From UBA822 sp036336795 (lineage in GTDB: Bacteria; Gemmatimonadota; Gemmatimonadetes; Longimicrobiales; Gaopeijiaceae), in contig JAYZFL010000057.1 of NCBI GenBank assembly GCA_036336795.1, positions 1 to 61,995 on the forward strand: DNA of 61,995 bases, in the 5' to 3' direction. The notes beneath the pieces were generated by a model. It had not been told where the DNA came from. It ran no database searches and saw only the letters and a list, made by a program, of their open reading frames with translations. Both the position numbers and the translations under genes were made by a program. The stretch's first letter is position 1. Every line of letters begins with the position of its first letter. Below, piece by piece: positions 7,071 to 15,217 of this stretch.

Positions 7071-9467
7071 TTAGACGTGTAGGTCGGAAAGGCCGTACGC
7101 AGGTTCACGGCCTTCAATTTCTGCAAGTATGACGTCAGCTGTAAGCGGTGTCCGACATAGGCACTTGCCACCCAGCGCATCCGCGATCGCCGACGTGAGC
7201 GCCGCCGATCCAGCACCGACTGGCGGCTCACCGATCCCTTTAGGGCCCACCGGATTCTGCGGATCCGGGATCTCCACGGCGGCCCAATCGATGTCAATCG
7301 GAACGTCGAGGATCCCTGGCGGTCGAGCAATGTAGAGGCGATTAGCAAAGCCGACTCCCCACACTGGGTCGAAGACCCACTTCTGGCTCTTCGCGATCCC
7401 CATCCCTTGGATACATCCACCTAAGATCTGTGCTCCGAGGCTTCGAGGATGCAATATTGTCCCACAATCTGCGACAGCGGTGAATTTGACGATGTCGACC
7501 TGTCCCGTCTCCATGTCCAACTCTACTTCGGCGAAGCCAGCCACCCAGGACTGGACACCGCCTTCGGCTTGGTAGTTGTCTCTTGCAGCGGCGACGAGAC
7601 CAGTTCCAGCCAACGCTGTTGCGGACCTCTTCGTCATGTCATTGAGGTCTTCGGCGAGCTCCTCGCCGCTGTATTTGCCACCTAATTCGACGGCGCGTCT
7701 AGCTGCTTGGGCCAGGGTCATTCCCTGTGACGGGTTTGAGCTCCGGAAGACTCTACCATCGGAAGTTTCGTAGTCCTCCGGCCGTCCACCCCGATCCAGA
7801 GCTGCTATCTCCTGAAGCTTCCGCTTGGCGTCCATCCCGACCGCGTGATTAGCTCGCGTGTGGGCGTAGGTTGTCTGGCTGCCCGCTTGGCTTGAACTCC
7901 AAGGGAGATTCCGGCGCGTGTCACCCCAAATCACCTCGCAGTCTTCCCAGGCCACGCCCAGCACGTCCGCAGCGGCCCGAGCCGTGTCGGCCATGGAGTG
8001 AGTCCCCAGGTTACCGATTCCTTGATGGATCGCGATTTTCCCGTCAGGACGGATAACCAAAAGTCCATCGAAGCCACGGCTTCCTGCCGTATAGGGGCTC
8101 AAACCGACGCCGATGCCGGTAACTTTGGATCCATTCCGTTGCCCGCTTCGCTGCATCCTCTCGTCCCAGCCGAACAACTCGGCACCCTGGTCGATCGCTT
8201 CTCTCGCGTTTACGCTTGTGAGCCCGGTCTGGCGGGGACCAAAGAGGACGTCGCTCTCGGGCGCGTTAATCTTCCGAAGTGCGAGCCGGTCGATACCTAA
8301 CTCTCTCGCCGCCTTATCCATGAGGGGCTCCAACATCCCTATCACTTGGGCTCCTCCAGGACCTCGCTGCGCTGCCTTCGGAGGCGTGTTCGTGTACACT
8401 GCAACCCCACGATGGCGTTGGTTCAGCGGTGTGTAGTTGAGCGAAGCCGTTGATCCCGCCGACATGTTGTCACCCGAACGGCCGTATGGGCCACCGTCGC
8501 CTAACACGTACATGTCGAGAGCCGTAATCCGGCCATCAGCACGGAAACCGATCCTCACACGAGCCTGGAAGCCGGGACGGGCCCGACCTATGGCACCCTC
8601 TTCGTAACGTGTGATCCGGAGCATGACTGGTCGGTTCACCTTGCGGGAGAAGATTGCCGGAACCTGCATGATCGTGCTGCCACTGATCTTGCTTCCGAAT
8701 CCCCCCCCACAGAACTCGCCGATCATGACTACATCTTCGATGTCCATGTCCAGCATGCTTGCAAGCGCAGCGTGGGTTCGGGCAAGGCTTTGTGTTGAGG
8801 TGTGGACGTAGACCTTCCCGTTCTGCCAGTACGCCATCGTAGAGCGGGTTTCCATCGGATGATGGGTTAGGGACTGGTGAACGATTGTTTCATCGAGGGT
8901 GAGTTCCGCGTCCGCGAAGCCCGCATCGATATCCCCCACATTCCACTCTGCGGCCGGTTCTCCCATCGCCATGCTGCCCTCGGGGGCTGCGGCGAAGTCT
9001 TCCTCTGTCCACTTGATTGTGGCGAGGTCACGCCCGATCATCGTGTTGCCGTCCAGTCGACCGTTGGGGCCGCCTGGCCTGAGGCTGTCCAACGGGCTTA
9101 GGACGAAGGGCAAAGGCTCGTAGTCGATCTTTATTTTCTCAATCGCGTCCGCAGCGGTCGTTTCGTCAACAGCTGCGAGGGCTAAGATTGGCTCACCTTC
9201 GTAGAGAGGCTCATTCGTGAGACAAGGCTCTCCCGGTGCGTCCACGGAGGGAACGTCGTCCGCGGTGAGGATGTCTACCACGCCTTCCATGGCGAGGGCA
9301 GCGCTCGCGTCGATACGCCGAACTCTGCAGTGGGGCATGGGACTCACCAACAATTTTGCAAACAGCATCCCATCGGCCCTGAAATCTTCAGCATACTTGG
9401 CTCGTCCCGTGATCTTTGCGACGAGATCGGGAGGGGCTATGTCTTGTCCTACTAGTTTCTCAGCCAT
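7071..9467 (-). CDS. Molybdopterin-binding catalytic subunit of xanthine-dehydrogenase-family hydroxylase (PaoC-like)
   Basis: 798 residues with the full a/b hammerhead plus Moco-binding layout: N-terminal ITGRAKYAEDF, the glycine-rich GEFCGGGFGSK near the first third, and the C-terminal KGIGEPPVGAGS in which E747 aligns with the catalytic glutamate base of the family. It should hydroxylate or oxidise an aldehyde, N-heterocycle or related substrate using water; the substrate is not predictable. The missing CODH active-site loop motif argues against a carbon monoxide dehydrogenase. No signal peptide is present, so export as a folded complex with the Tat-signal 2Fe-2S subunit (12 bases upstream) is likely, as in PaoABC. 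Confidence 0.92.
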   Translation of the reverse strand: MAEKLVGQDIAPPDLVAKITGRAKYAEDFRADGMLFAKLLVSPMPHCRVRRIDASAALAMEGVVDILTADDVPSVDAPGEPCLTNEPLYEGEPILALAAVDETTAADAIEKIKIDYEPLPFVLSPLDSLRPGGPNGRLDGNTMIGRDLATIKWTEEDFAAAPEGSMAMGEPAAEWNVGDIDAGFADAELTLDETIVHQSLTHHPMETRSTMAYWQNGKVYVHTSTQSLARTHAALASMLDMDIEDVVMIGEFCGGGFGSKISGSTIMQVPAIFSRKVNRPVMLRITRYEEGAIGRARPGFQARVRIGFRADGRITALDMYVLGDGGPYGRSGDNMSAGSTASLNYTPLNQRHRGVAVYTNTPPKAAQRGPGGAQVIGMLEPLMDKAARELGIDRLALRKINAPESDVLFGPRQTGLTSVNAREAIDQGAELFGWDERMQRSGQRNGSKVTGIGVGLSPYTAGSRGFDGLLVIRPDGKIAIHQGIGNLGTHSMADTARAAADVLGVAWEDCEVIWGDTRRNLPWSSSQAGSQTTYAHTRANHAVGMDAKRKLQEIAALDRGGRPEDYETSDGRVFRSSNPSQGMTLAQAARRAVELGGKYSGEELAEDLNDMTKRSATALAGTGLVAAARDNYQAEGGVQSWVAGFAEVELDMETGQVDIVKFTAVADCGTILHPRSLGAQILGGCIQGMGIAKSQKWVFDPVWGVGFANRLYIARPPGILDVPIDIDWAAVEIPDPQNPVGPKGIGEPPVGAGSAALTSAIADALGGKCLCRTPLTADVILAEIEGREPAYGLSDLHV

Positions 9468-9478
9468 GATGCCCCCTT

Positions 9479-10114
9479 TTATGCCCGCTGCCGGGCGTAC
9501 TCGGCAGCCCGCAGGGCGGAAGTCAGGATTTTGTTGTAGTCACCACAGCGACACAGGTTACCGGAGAGGGCATGTGCGGCCTCCTCACGAGTCGGATTCG
9601 GGTTCTGCTCCACCATGGCGACCATGGACATGATGAACCCCGGTGCACAGAAGGCACACTGAAAACCGCCCTCGTCGAGTACCCCCTGTTGAACGGGATG
9701 GAGCGTGCCGTCGGGCTCCTCAAGGCCTTCGATGGTAGTGATCTGTTTTTCGCGAACGCTGTGAGTTAGGACCGAGCAGGAGTAGCTGGGCACTCCATCG
9801 ATGAGCACGGTACACGCGCCACACTCCGCGCGGTCGCACCCTAACTTGGTCCCAGTAAGGCCGAGCTTATACCGAAGAGTCATGGCCAGCGTTTCCTGCT
9901 TCAATACGTCAACCCGGCGTTGCTGGCCGTTGACGTCCAGCGTGACGAGCCGCTCCACAGAGCCCTGGACGGCAAGCGCCCCAAGGAGTGGCTGTGGGCC
10001 TTTGAAGAGGTAGCCGGCGGATGAAGTCGTTGCTCCCGCTGCGATCACGCCCTTGATAAAAATCCTTCGAGAGACCGTACGCTCCGGAGTGCCGATGATC
10101 TCGACGTCGCTCAT
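9479..10114 (-). CDS. Tat-exported 2Fe-2S subunit of molybdenum hydroxylase (PaoA-like)
   Basis: 211 residues. The N-terminus carries a twin-arginine signal (VSRRIFIKG, residues 14-22, then an Ala/Gly-rich hydrophobic stretch). The first [2Fe-2S] cluster is of plant-ferredoxin type: C93, C98, C101 and C113 in LGCDRAECGACTVLIDG and SYSC. The second uses C153, C156, C188 and C190 (FQCAFCAPGF, GNLCRCGDY). This is the standard small subunit of xanthine-dehydrogenase-like enzymes, relaying electrons from Moco to FAD. It is the first gene of a five-gene minus-strand operon and has a strong Shine-Dalgarno (AGGAGGTGA) 5-6 bases before its ATG. The order Fe-S, Moco, FAD differs from E. coli PaoABC (Fe-S, FAD, Moco). 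Confidence 0.93.
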   Translation of the reverse strand: MSDVEIIGTPERTVSRRIFIKGVIAAGATTSSAGYLFKGPQPLLGALAVQGSVERLVTLDVNGQQRRVDVLKQETLAMTLRYKLGLTGTKLGCDRAECGACTVLIDGVPSYSCSVLTHSVREKQITTIEGLEEPDGTLHPVQQGVLDEGGFQCAFCAPGFIMSMVAMVEQNPNPTREEAAHALSGNLCRCGDYNKILTSALRAAEYARQRA

Positions 10115-10402
10115 GGAGCCTCACCTCCTTGATTCTTACTGATGGAAGAGTGCCCAAAACGGTCCTAAACCGCCCGGGCTATTTATAATAGTCCACTCAG
10201 AGCTTACGGGCGAGGCTCTAAAGAAATCGATGTTGCGGGAGTCGATGTGCTCTTTCGAGACGAATATGCCTCCAAGGAGAGCATGACGAACGTCGAGGTT
10301 CACCAGCAGTGGCGAGCGCACCCGGAAACCCAGTCCTGACCATAGTTCGACCTGACCGGTTGGAGTTAGCGAACTGAGGCTCCCACGGATATCTTTCCGC
10401 GC

Positions 10403-13400
10403 GTGAATCAACCACATCCCGATGGGCAGCCCTGCCTTGCCAAGAGCACGGCGATTAAGTTGCTGTCATCTAGCTACGGCCTTTCTGCGACCGTCGAGTC
10501 GCTGCCTGGTTACCACGACCAGAATTTCCGTGTGCAAACAGACTCTGGTGAAGAATTTGTCCTCAAGATCTCCAATCCTAGAGAGGACCCGGATCTCCTC
10601 GACCTCCAAACGGATGCTCTGAACTTCCTCGCAGGGCGTGAAGTGAGCTTCAAGGTTCCGCTTACGATCCCGACAAAGGATGGTGAGAGCAGATTTTCTT
10701 ACTCAGAAAATGAGACACCCACGTGGGTGCGTCTGCTTTCCTACCTCAAGGGCGATGTACTTGCCGGAGTCCAACCTAGGACCGCCCCGTTATTGGAGTC
10801 GCTCGGCCAATGTTTGGGACAATTGGATGTGGAGCTCTCTGGGTTCGAGCACGCTGCTGCCAGACGACGTGAGTTCCTGTGGGATCTGTCGCGTGCGAAC
10901 TACTTGATAGAGGAGCATCTCGGGCACCTCACTGACCACGGTCGTCGAGCCATGGTCGAAAACATTCGGGTAGAGTTTGAGTCGACGGTCGTTCCATTCT
11001 TGGACGAGTTGCCAAGAAGCATTATTCACAACGACGCCAATGACTACAATGTGTTGGTGAGTGACCCCAGCCCCCAGGGTCGCACCGTAATCGGACTGCT
11101 GGACTTTGCGGATATCTCGGAGAGCCCCACGATTTGCGAGTTGGCCATCGCGGCAGCCTATGGAATAATGGGGACCGCTAACCCGGTGGCGATGATCCTC
11201 GCCTTAGTCCGCGGATACAACGAAGTTCGACCCCTCACTGAGCTCGAGCTCGAAGTTCTATTCCCGCTTATCCGAGCCAGATTGGGCGTCAGTGTCAGTC
11301 TTTCGGCATCGCACTCCAGAACGGAGAATAGGGACCCCTATCTGAGTATCTCCGAAATGCCTGCCTGGTCAGCGTTGGACCATCTCTCCACCATCCATCC
11401 ACGCCTGGCCCGTAATCTTTTTCGAGACGTTTGTGGCATGGAACCGTGTCCGAGACACCAGGAAGTCAAGGCTTGGATAAAGGCGCACAAGTCCGAGATG
11501 GGGCCGCTCGTACTACCTAGTCTCGACAACGCGTTAGTCTTCGATCTGAGCCCTGCCAGCCCTGAGATCGACGACCTTGACGAAGTCCTAGACGTTCCGT
11601 TGTTCAGCACGCGTATCTTTCGGCGTATGGAGGAGGCTGGTGCGGACGTTGGCGTTGGTCGCTACGGAGAACCCCGCCTCTGGTATACATCGGCTGGATA
11701 TGCTAAGAATGGCGGCGACTTTCCAGAGCGCCGGACCGTACATACGGCAATAGACCTGTTTCTTCAGGCTGGAAGCCCGGTCTTTGCGCCTCTTCCAGGC
11801 CGTATCCATAGCCTTCGCAACAACTCCGTGCGGCTAGACTACGGCCCTACGGTCGTACTCGAGCACTCTACGAAAAACGGACCGACTTTTTATACGCTAT
11901 ACGGACACTTGAGTGAGAACTCGCTCGACCCGCTCGAAGCAGGTCAGCCGATCGATCTGGGCCAGGAGATCGCTCGTCTCGGAAATTTTCCGTCCAACGG
12001 TGATTGGCCGCCTCATCTCCACTTCCAGCTGATCACAGACCTCTTGGACATGGAGGGCGACTTCCCCGGTGTTGCTCTTCCGAGTCAGGGGCGAGTGTGG
12101 CTCAGTCTATCTCCTGATCCCGGACTGATGCTCACCCTCCCTCCGGGTTCTCGATACCAACCCCCAGTTAACAGCCGCGTGCTGCGAGCCACTCGACAGA
12201 CTCAATTAGGGCCGTCCCTCAGTCTGTCGTATCGGGAACCTTTGCACCTTGTCCGAGGCTGGAAGCAGCACTTGTTCGACGCAGAGGGACAGGCGTACCT
12301 CGACGGAGTTAACAACGTCTGTCATGTGGGTCACTGCCATCCCAGGGTGGTGGCGGCCGCGCGCCAACAGATGGGTGTGCTGAATACCAATACCCGTTAC
12401 CTCAACGCCAATATCTTAGAGTACGCGGATCGTCTGACTGCAACACTACCTGACCCACTCAGCGTGTGCTTTTTCGTGAATTCGGGAAGTGAAGCCAACG
12501 AGCTCGCGCTCCGGATGGCGCGCGCGTACACGGGCTCTGACGATCTCATCGTCGTGGAGGGCGCCTACCATGGAAACACGGCAGCAACCCTGGCAGCGAG
12601 TCCTTACAAATTCGACGGCCCTGGCGGTGAGGGGCCAGCCTCTCACGTGCACACGGTTCCAATGCCGGACGACTATCGTGGAGCCTACGATCGATCCGAT
12701 CCCGAGCGTGGAAAACAGTATGCCCGGACGGTGGACGAGATCGTCCAGAGCATTCAGGATGGAGACTTCGGACCCGCCACTTTCATTTGTGAGAGTCTTC
12801 TCAGCTGTGGTGGGCAGATCGAACTACCACCAGGATATCTCGAAGCCGCATACGGATTCGTTCGTGAGGCGGGTGGCCTCTGCATAGCTGACGAGGTTCA
12901 GGTGGGGTTCGGTCGTGTCGGAAGCCACTTCTGGGGATTCGAGACTCAAAGCGTCGTGCCCGACATTGTCACGATGGGAAAGCCCATCGGAAACGGACAT
13001 CCCCTTTCCGCGGTTGTGACGACCCACGAGATTGCCCAAACCTTCGATAACGGAATGGAATATTTCAACACGTTTGGCGGCAATCCCGTCTCCTGCGCTG
13101 TCGGGCTGGCCGTTCTGGATGTGATCGAAGAGGAGGACTTGCAGGTTCATGCTCACTGCGTGGGTGAGCACCTGCTGAAACGACTCCGCTCCTTGATGGA
13201 CTTCCATCCTTCTTTGGGGGACGTGCGGGGACGTGGTCTGTTTCTCGGTGTCGAAGTGGTCTCGGACGTTGAGTGCCGAGAACCCGCAGCGGACGTCGCT
13301 AGTTACATAGTGGAGCGAATGAAGCGCTGCGGGATCCTGCTCAGCACGGACGGGCCGGCTCACAACGTCATCAAGATTAAGCCGCCGATGACGTTCACCG

Positions 13401-13474
13401 AAGAGGACGCTAACCGCGTCGCGCAGGTAATGGGTAAGGTTTTCTTGGAGGACTTCGTTACGAGGCCAGTGTAA
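10403..13474 (+). CDS. Trifunctional fusion: APH-type kinase, M23 peptidase-like domain, class III aminotransferase/phospho-lyase
   Basis: 1023 residues with three recognisable parts. Residues ~1-340: an aminoglycoside-phosphotransferase-like kinase with the catalytic loop HNDANDYN (~209) and metal-binding DFAD (~234). Residues ~400-580: an M23/LytM-type fold with HTAID (~446), YGHLS and PHLHFQ (~537), so the zinc ligands are kept. Residues ~610-1023: a class III PLP enzyme with IADEVQVGFGR and the PLP-lysine in TMGKPIGNG (~859). In animals the related kinase (hydroxylysine kinase) and lyases (ETNPPL/PHYKPL) act in sequence, so a kinase followed by phospho-lyase on an amino alcohol is a reasonable inference. 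The GTG start lacks a clear RBS and could be wrong. It is divergent from the molybdoenzyme operon. Confidence 0.88.
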   Translation: MNQPHPDGQPCLAKSTAIKLLSSSYGLSATVESLPGYHDQNFRVQTDSGEEFVLKISNPREDPDLLDLQTDALNFLAGREVSFKVPLTIPTKDGESRFSYSENETPTWVRLLSYLKGDVLAGVQPRTAPLLESLGQCLGQLDVELSGFEHAAARRREFLWDLSRANYLIEEHLGHLTDHGRRAMVENIRVEFESTVVPFLDELPRSIIHNDANDYNVLVSDPSPQGRTVIGLLDFADISESPTICELAIAAAYGIMGTANPVAMILALVRGYNEVRPLTELELEVLFPLIRARLGVSVSLSASHSRTENRDPYLSISEMPAWSALDHLSTIHPRLARNLFRDVCGMEPCPRHQEVKAWIKAHKSEMGPLVLPSLDNALVFDLSPASPEIDDLDEVLDVPLFSTRIFRRMEEAGADVGVGRYGEPRLWYTSAGYAKNGGDFPERRTVHTAIDLFLQAGSPVFAPLPGRIHSLRNNSVRLDYGPTVVLEHSTKNGPTFYTLYGHLSENSLDPLEAGQPIDLGQEIARLGNFPSNGDWPPHLHFQLITDLLDMEGDFPGVALPSQGRVWLSLSPDPGLMLTLPPGSRYQPPVNSRVLRATRQTQLGPSLSLSYREPLHLVRGWKQHLFDAEGQAYLDGVNNVCHVGHCHPRVVAAARQQMGVLNTNTRYLNANILEYADRLTATLPDPLSVCFFVNSGSEANELALRMARAYTGSDDLIVVEGAYHGNTAATLAASPYKFDGPGGEGPASHVHTVPMPDDYRGAYDRSDPERGKQYARTVDEIVQSIQDGDFGPATFICESLLSCGGQIELPPGYLEAAYGFVREAGGLCIADEVQVGFGRVGSHFWGFETQSVVPDIVTMGKPIGNGHPLSAVVTTHEIAQTFDNGMEYFNTFGGNPVSCAVGLAVLDVIEEEDLQVHAHCVGEHLLKRLRSLMDFHPSLGDVRGRGLFLGVEVVSDVECREPAADVASYIVERMKRCGILLSTDGPAHNVIKIKPPMTFTEEDANRVAQVMGKVFLEDFVTRPV

Positions 13475-13544
13475 CTTCGCCCGACCTCGTACTTATGGAT
13501 TCAGATCGAATCGAGGCCAGTTGATTTTCTATCGGGAATTCTTA

Positions 13545-13601
13545 GAGAGGGTGAAGGATCTGATGGGCAATTAGGGCTGGCTTCAGCCACAGAGCCCTCT
13601 C
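13545..13601. terminator. Nested hairpin between convergent genes
   Basis: Between the fusion gene and the DUF411 gene, an outer inverted repeat GAGAGGG (13545-13551) / CCCTCTC (13595-13601) encloses a small perfect hairpin GGCTG-gctt-CAGCC (13575-13588). There is no T-run, so it could be a weak bidirectional terminator or simply structured RNA. Confidence 0.3.
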
Positions 13602-13606
13602 ACACC

Positions 13607-14074
13607 TCACCGACTCGCGTAGACCGACACTTTCCCCTGCGCGTCAAACGCCAGCACATCGTACGGTTGGGCCGGCTGTCCGGGTACTTCCATACCTGGA
13701 GATCCAACGATCATGCCGGGCACCGACAGACCGAGGATTTCCGGCCGATCTCTCAATACCTCCGCCACGAGATCCGCAGGAACGTGGCCCTCGAAAACAT
13801 ATCCGTCCAACAACGCAGTGTGACAAGAGGCGAGGCCAGGGCTCACGCCGTTTTCGGCTTTGATCGCTCGAAGATCGGGTAAGTCTCTCGAGTCGACATC
13901 GAAACCATTCTCCCGAAGATGATCGACCCAATAAACGCAGCAGACACAGGTGGGGGTTTTGTATACTGTTACGGTAGTGGAGCGGACCGAAGGGACGCTC
14001 CATAGGAACGGTACAGACAAAGCGAGCGTCACAACCCCTCCACCGACCATTGCTGCAAGTTGCTTTCTGGTCAT
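13607..14074 (-). CDS. DUF411 metal-binding protein
   Basis: 155 residues with an N-terminal membrane-spanning signal (residues 9-28) and a DUF411 domain. The marker residues are present: C43, C45 and C46 in YKTPTCVCC, followed by W49 and H52, then SCHTA with C84-H85 and GHVPAD with H97. DUF411 proteins are small periplasmic, metal-associated proteins often found in copper or other metal resistance clusters; their exact job is not settled. The ATG at 14074 has GGAGG about 6 bases upstream and is preferred over an in-frame ATG at 14095. The divergent CopZ-like gene supports a copper link. Confidence 0.87.
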   Translation of the reverse strand: MTRKQLAAMVGGGVVTLALSVPFLWSVPSVRSTTVTVYKTPTCVCCVYWVDHLRENGFDVDSRDLPDLRAIKAENGVSPGLASCHTALLDGYVFEGHVPADLVAEVLRDRPEILGLSVPGMIVGSPGMEVPGQPAQPYDVLAFDAQGKVSVYASR

Positions 14075-14386
14075 CAAAGCCTCCAGATGAAACAAGATTC
14101 TCTGTGCAACATACTATGGGAAAAGGTAGCTTCATTTGCCAGAGACTGGATGGTTTGGCCAGATTTAATTATCGAAGTATCCCACATCCTTTCCACGGGT
14201 GACTCGATGACAAAACTTGAGTTCCAGGCTTACTTCCAGATGGAGTTCTCCAGGGATAAAAGACGGCGTACAAACAAGTCGTGAGGGGATTTTGGTACAC
14301 TTGACCATCTTCGCAGGAGTGCTCGGTACTGGATTCGGGGATGATCGGCACGTCGTGCTCACAAGGTGCGGACATTGGAGGAAATG
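14075..14386. other. Divergent intergenic region, no recognised element
   Basis: About 310 bases between the divergent DUF411 and CopZ-like genes. It must hold both promoters. I looked for copper-type palindromes (CueR- or CsoR-like) and saw no convincing one; only the GGAGG ribosome sites at each edge are clear. Confidence 0.4.
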
Positions 14387-14599
14387 ATGAAGAAGCAGCT
14401 TAACGTAAATGGGATGTCTTGCGGACATTGTGTGAACCATGTGAGATCCGCCCTAGAGGAAGTCGGGGGCGTGTCCCGGGCCGACGTATCGCTCGAGGAG
14501 CGCCACGCGGACGTGACGCTCGCAAGTGAAGTGTCAGACGAGGCTCTGATCGCCGCTGTACAGGGTGCCGGTTATGAAGCACAGATCCGCCACTCATGA
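14387..14599 (+). CDS. CopZ-like heavy-metal-associated (HMA) domain protein
   Basis: 70 residues, the full length of a stand-alone HMA metallochaperone. The metal site is M10-S-C12-G-H-C15 in the first loop, and the sequence follows the beta-alpha-beta-beta-alpha-beta pattern (VRSALEEVGGV, ADVTLASEVSDEALIAAVQGAGYEA). It probably binds Cu(I) in the cytoplasm and hands it to an exporter or regulator; no CopA ATPase is in view. The start is set by GGAGG at 14377-14381, five bases before the ATG at 14387; an ATG one codon earlier is too close to the RBS. YjbQ begins 4 bases downstream. Confidence 0.88.
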   Translation: MKKQLNVNGMSCGHCVNHVRSALEEVGGVSRADVSLEERHADVTLASEVSDEALIAAVQGAGYEAQIRHS

Positions 14600-14603
14600 T
14601 AGC

Positions 14604-15026
14604 ATGACATCCCTCACACACACGGTGGAACGGCAGACTGAGGGTAAAGACGAAATTGTAGATCTGACCGCGGATCTTCAGTCCTTGGTAAAGGAGAGCG
14701 GTATCGAAGTAGGACAGCTCACCGCCATGGTAGTAGGCTCTACGGCTGCACTCACAACGGTGGAATACGAACCTGGCCTGGTCCATCACGACATCGCTGC
14801 TGCTCTCGAACGGATCGCCCCGAGAGCGAGCACGTATGAGCACGAGAAGATGTGGCACGATGACAACGGTCATAGCCATGTCCGAGCGAGCCTGATCGGT
14901 CCCTCTCTTGCTTTGCCTATCGTCGGTGGGGTACTCCCGCTGGGGACATGGCAACAGGTAGTCCTCGTGGACCTTGATACACGTCCGAGGGACCGACGCG
15001 TCGTGGTCAACTTGGTTGGCGAGTGA
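14604..15026 (+). CDS. YjbQ family protein (secondary thiamine-phosphate synthase-like, UPF0047)
   Basis: 140 residues, the normal size of the family, with the conserved core YEPGLVHHDIAAALERIAP, then MWHDDNGHSHVRASLIGPS and LGTWQQVVLVDLDTRPRDR. YjbQ homologues can show weak thiamine-phosphate-synthase activity, but the physiological role is unclear. The ATG at 14604 gives the usual N-terminus; an upstream in-frame start at 14565 would overlap the CopZ-like gene. The gene sits right behind the CopZ-like gene and its stop overlaps the next small ORF by GTGA. Confidence 0.9.
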   Translation: MTSLTHTVERQTEGKDEIVDLTADLQSLVKESGIEVGQLTAMVVGSTAALTTVEYEPGLVHHDIAAALERIAPRASTYEHEKMWHDDNGHSHVRASLIGPSLALPIVGGVLPLGTWQQVVLVDLDTRPRDRRVVVNLVGE

Positions 15027-15217
15027 ACCTTTCGAGACGTGTGGGACTCTCGCAGAGCGCACCCTTGGTCTTCGGCGTTCTCGTTACGGCGACGGCGTGG
15101 ACCAGGAAGGTGAATCACACCCGCCAGATTTTCGAGGAACTGCGGGATCAGGTCGAAGAATCACAATTCTTGACGGTGCTGATAGGAATGCCTGACCCAC
15201 TCGGGATTGAGTTGTGA
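15023..15217 (+). CDS. Small ORF bridging yjbQ and penicillin acylase
   Basis: A 64-residue frame that starts at a GTG inside the yjbQ stop (GTGA, 15023-15026) and ends in a TGA inside the penicillin acylase GTG start (15214-15217). Such overlap at both ends is typical of translationally coupled genes. The product has a mildly hydrophobic stretch (APLVFGVLVTATAW), then an amphipathic acidic helix (FEELRDQVEESQ). I recognise no family. It could also be chance open frame between two coupled genes. Confidence 0.4.
   Translation: MNLSRRVGLSQSAPLVFGVLVTATAWTRKVNHTRQIFEELRDQVEESQFLTVLIGMPDPLGIEL

Noticed and set aside
7071..9467. Carbon monoxide dehydrogenase large subunit
   Set aside because: The CODH-specific Cu-binding Cys loop is not seen, and the FAD subunit has the PaoB/HcrB-type cysteine insert instead.
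14974..15195. Other frame across the yjbQ/penicillin acylase junction
   Set aside because: It begins within yjbQ without RBS and has Arg/Gly-rich shadow composition.
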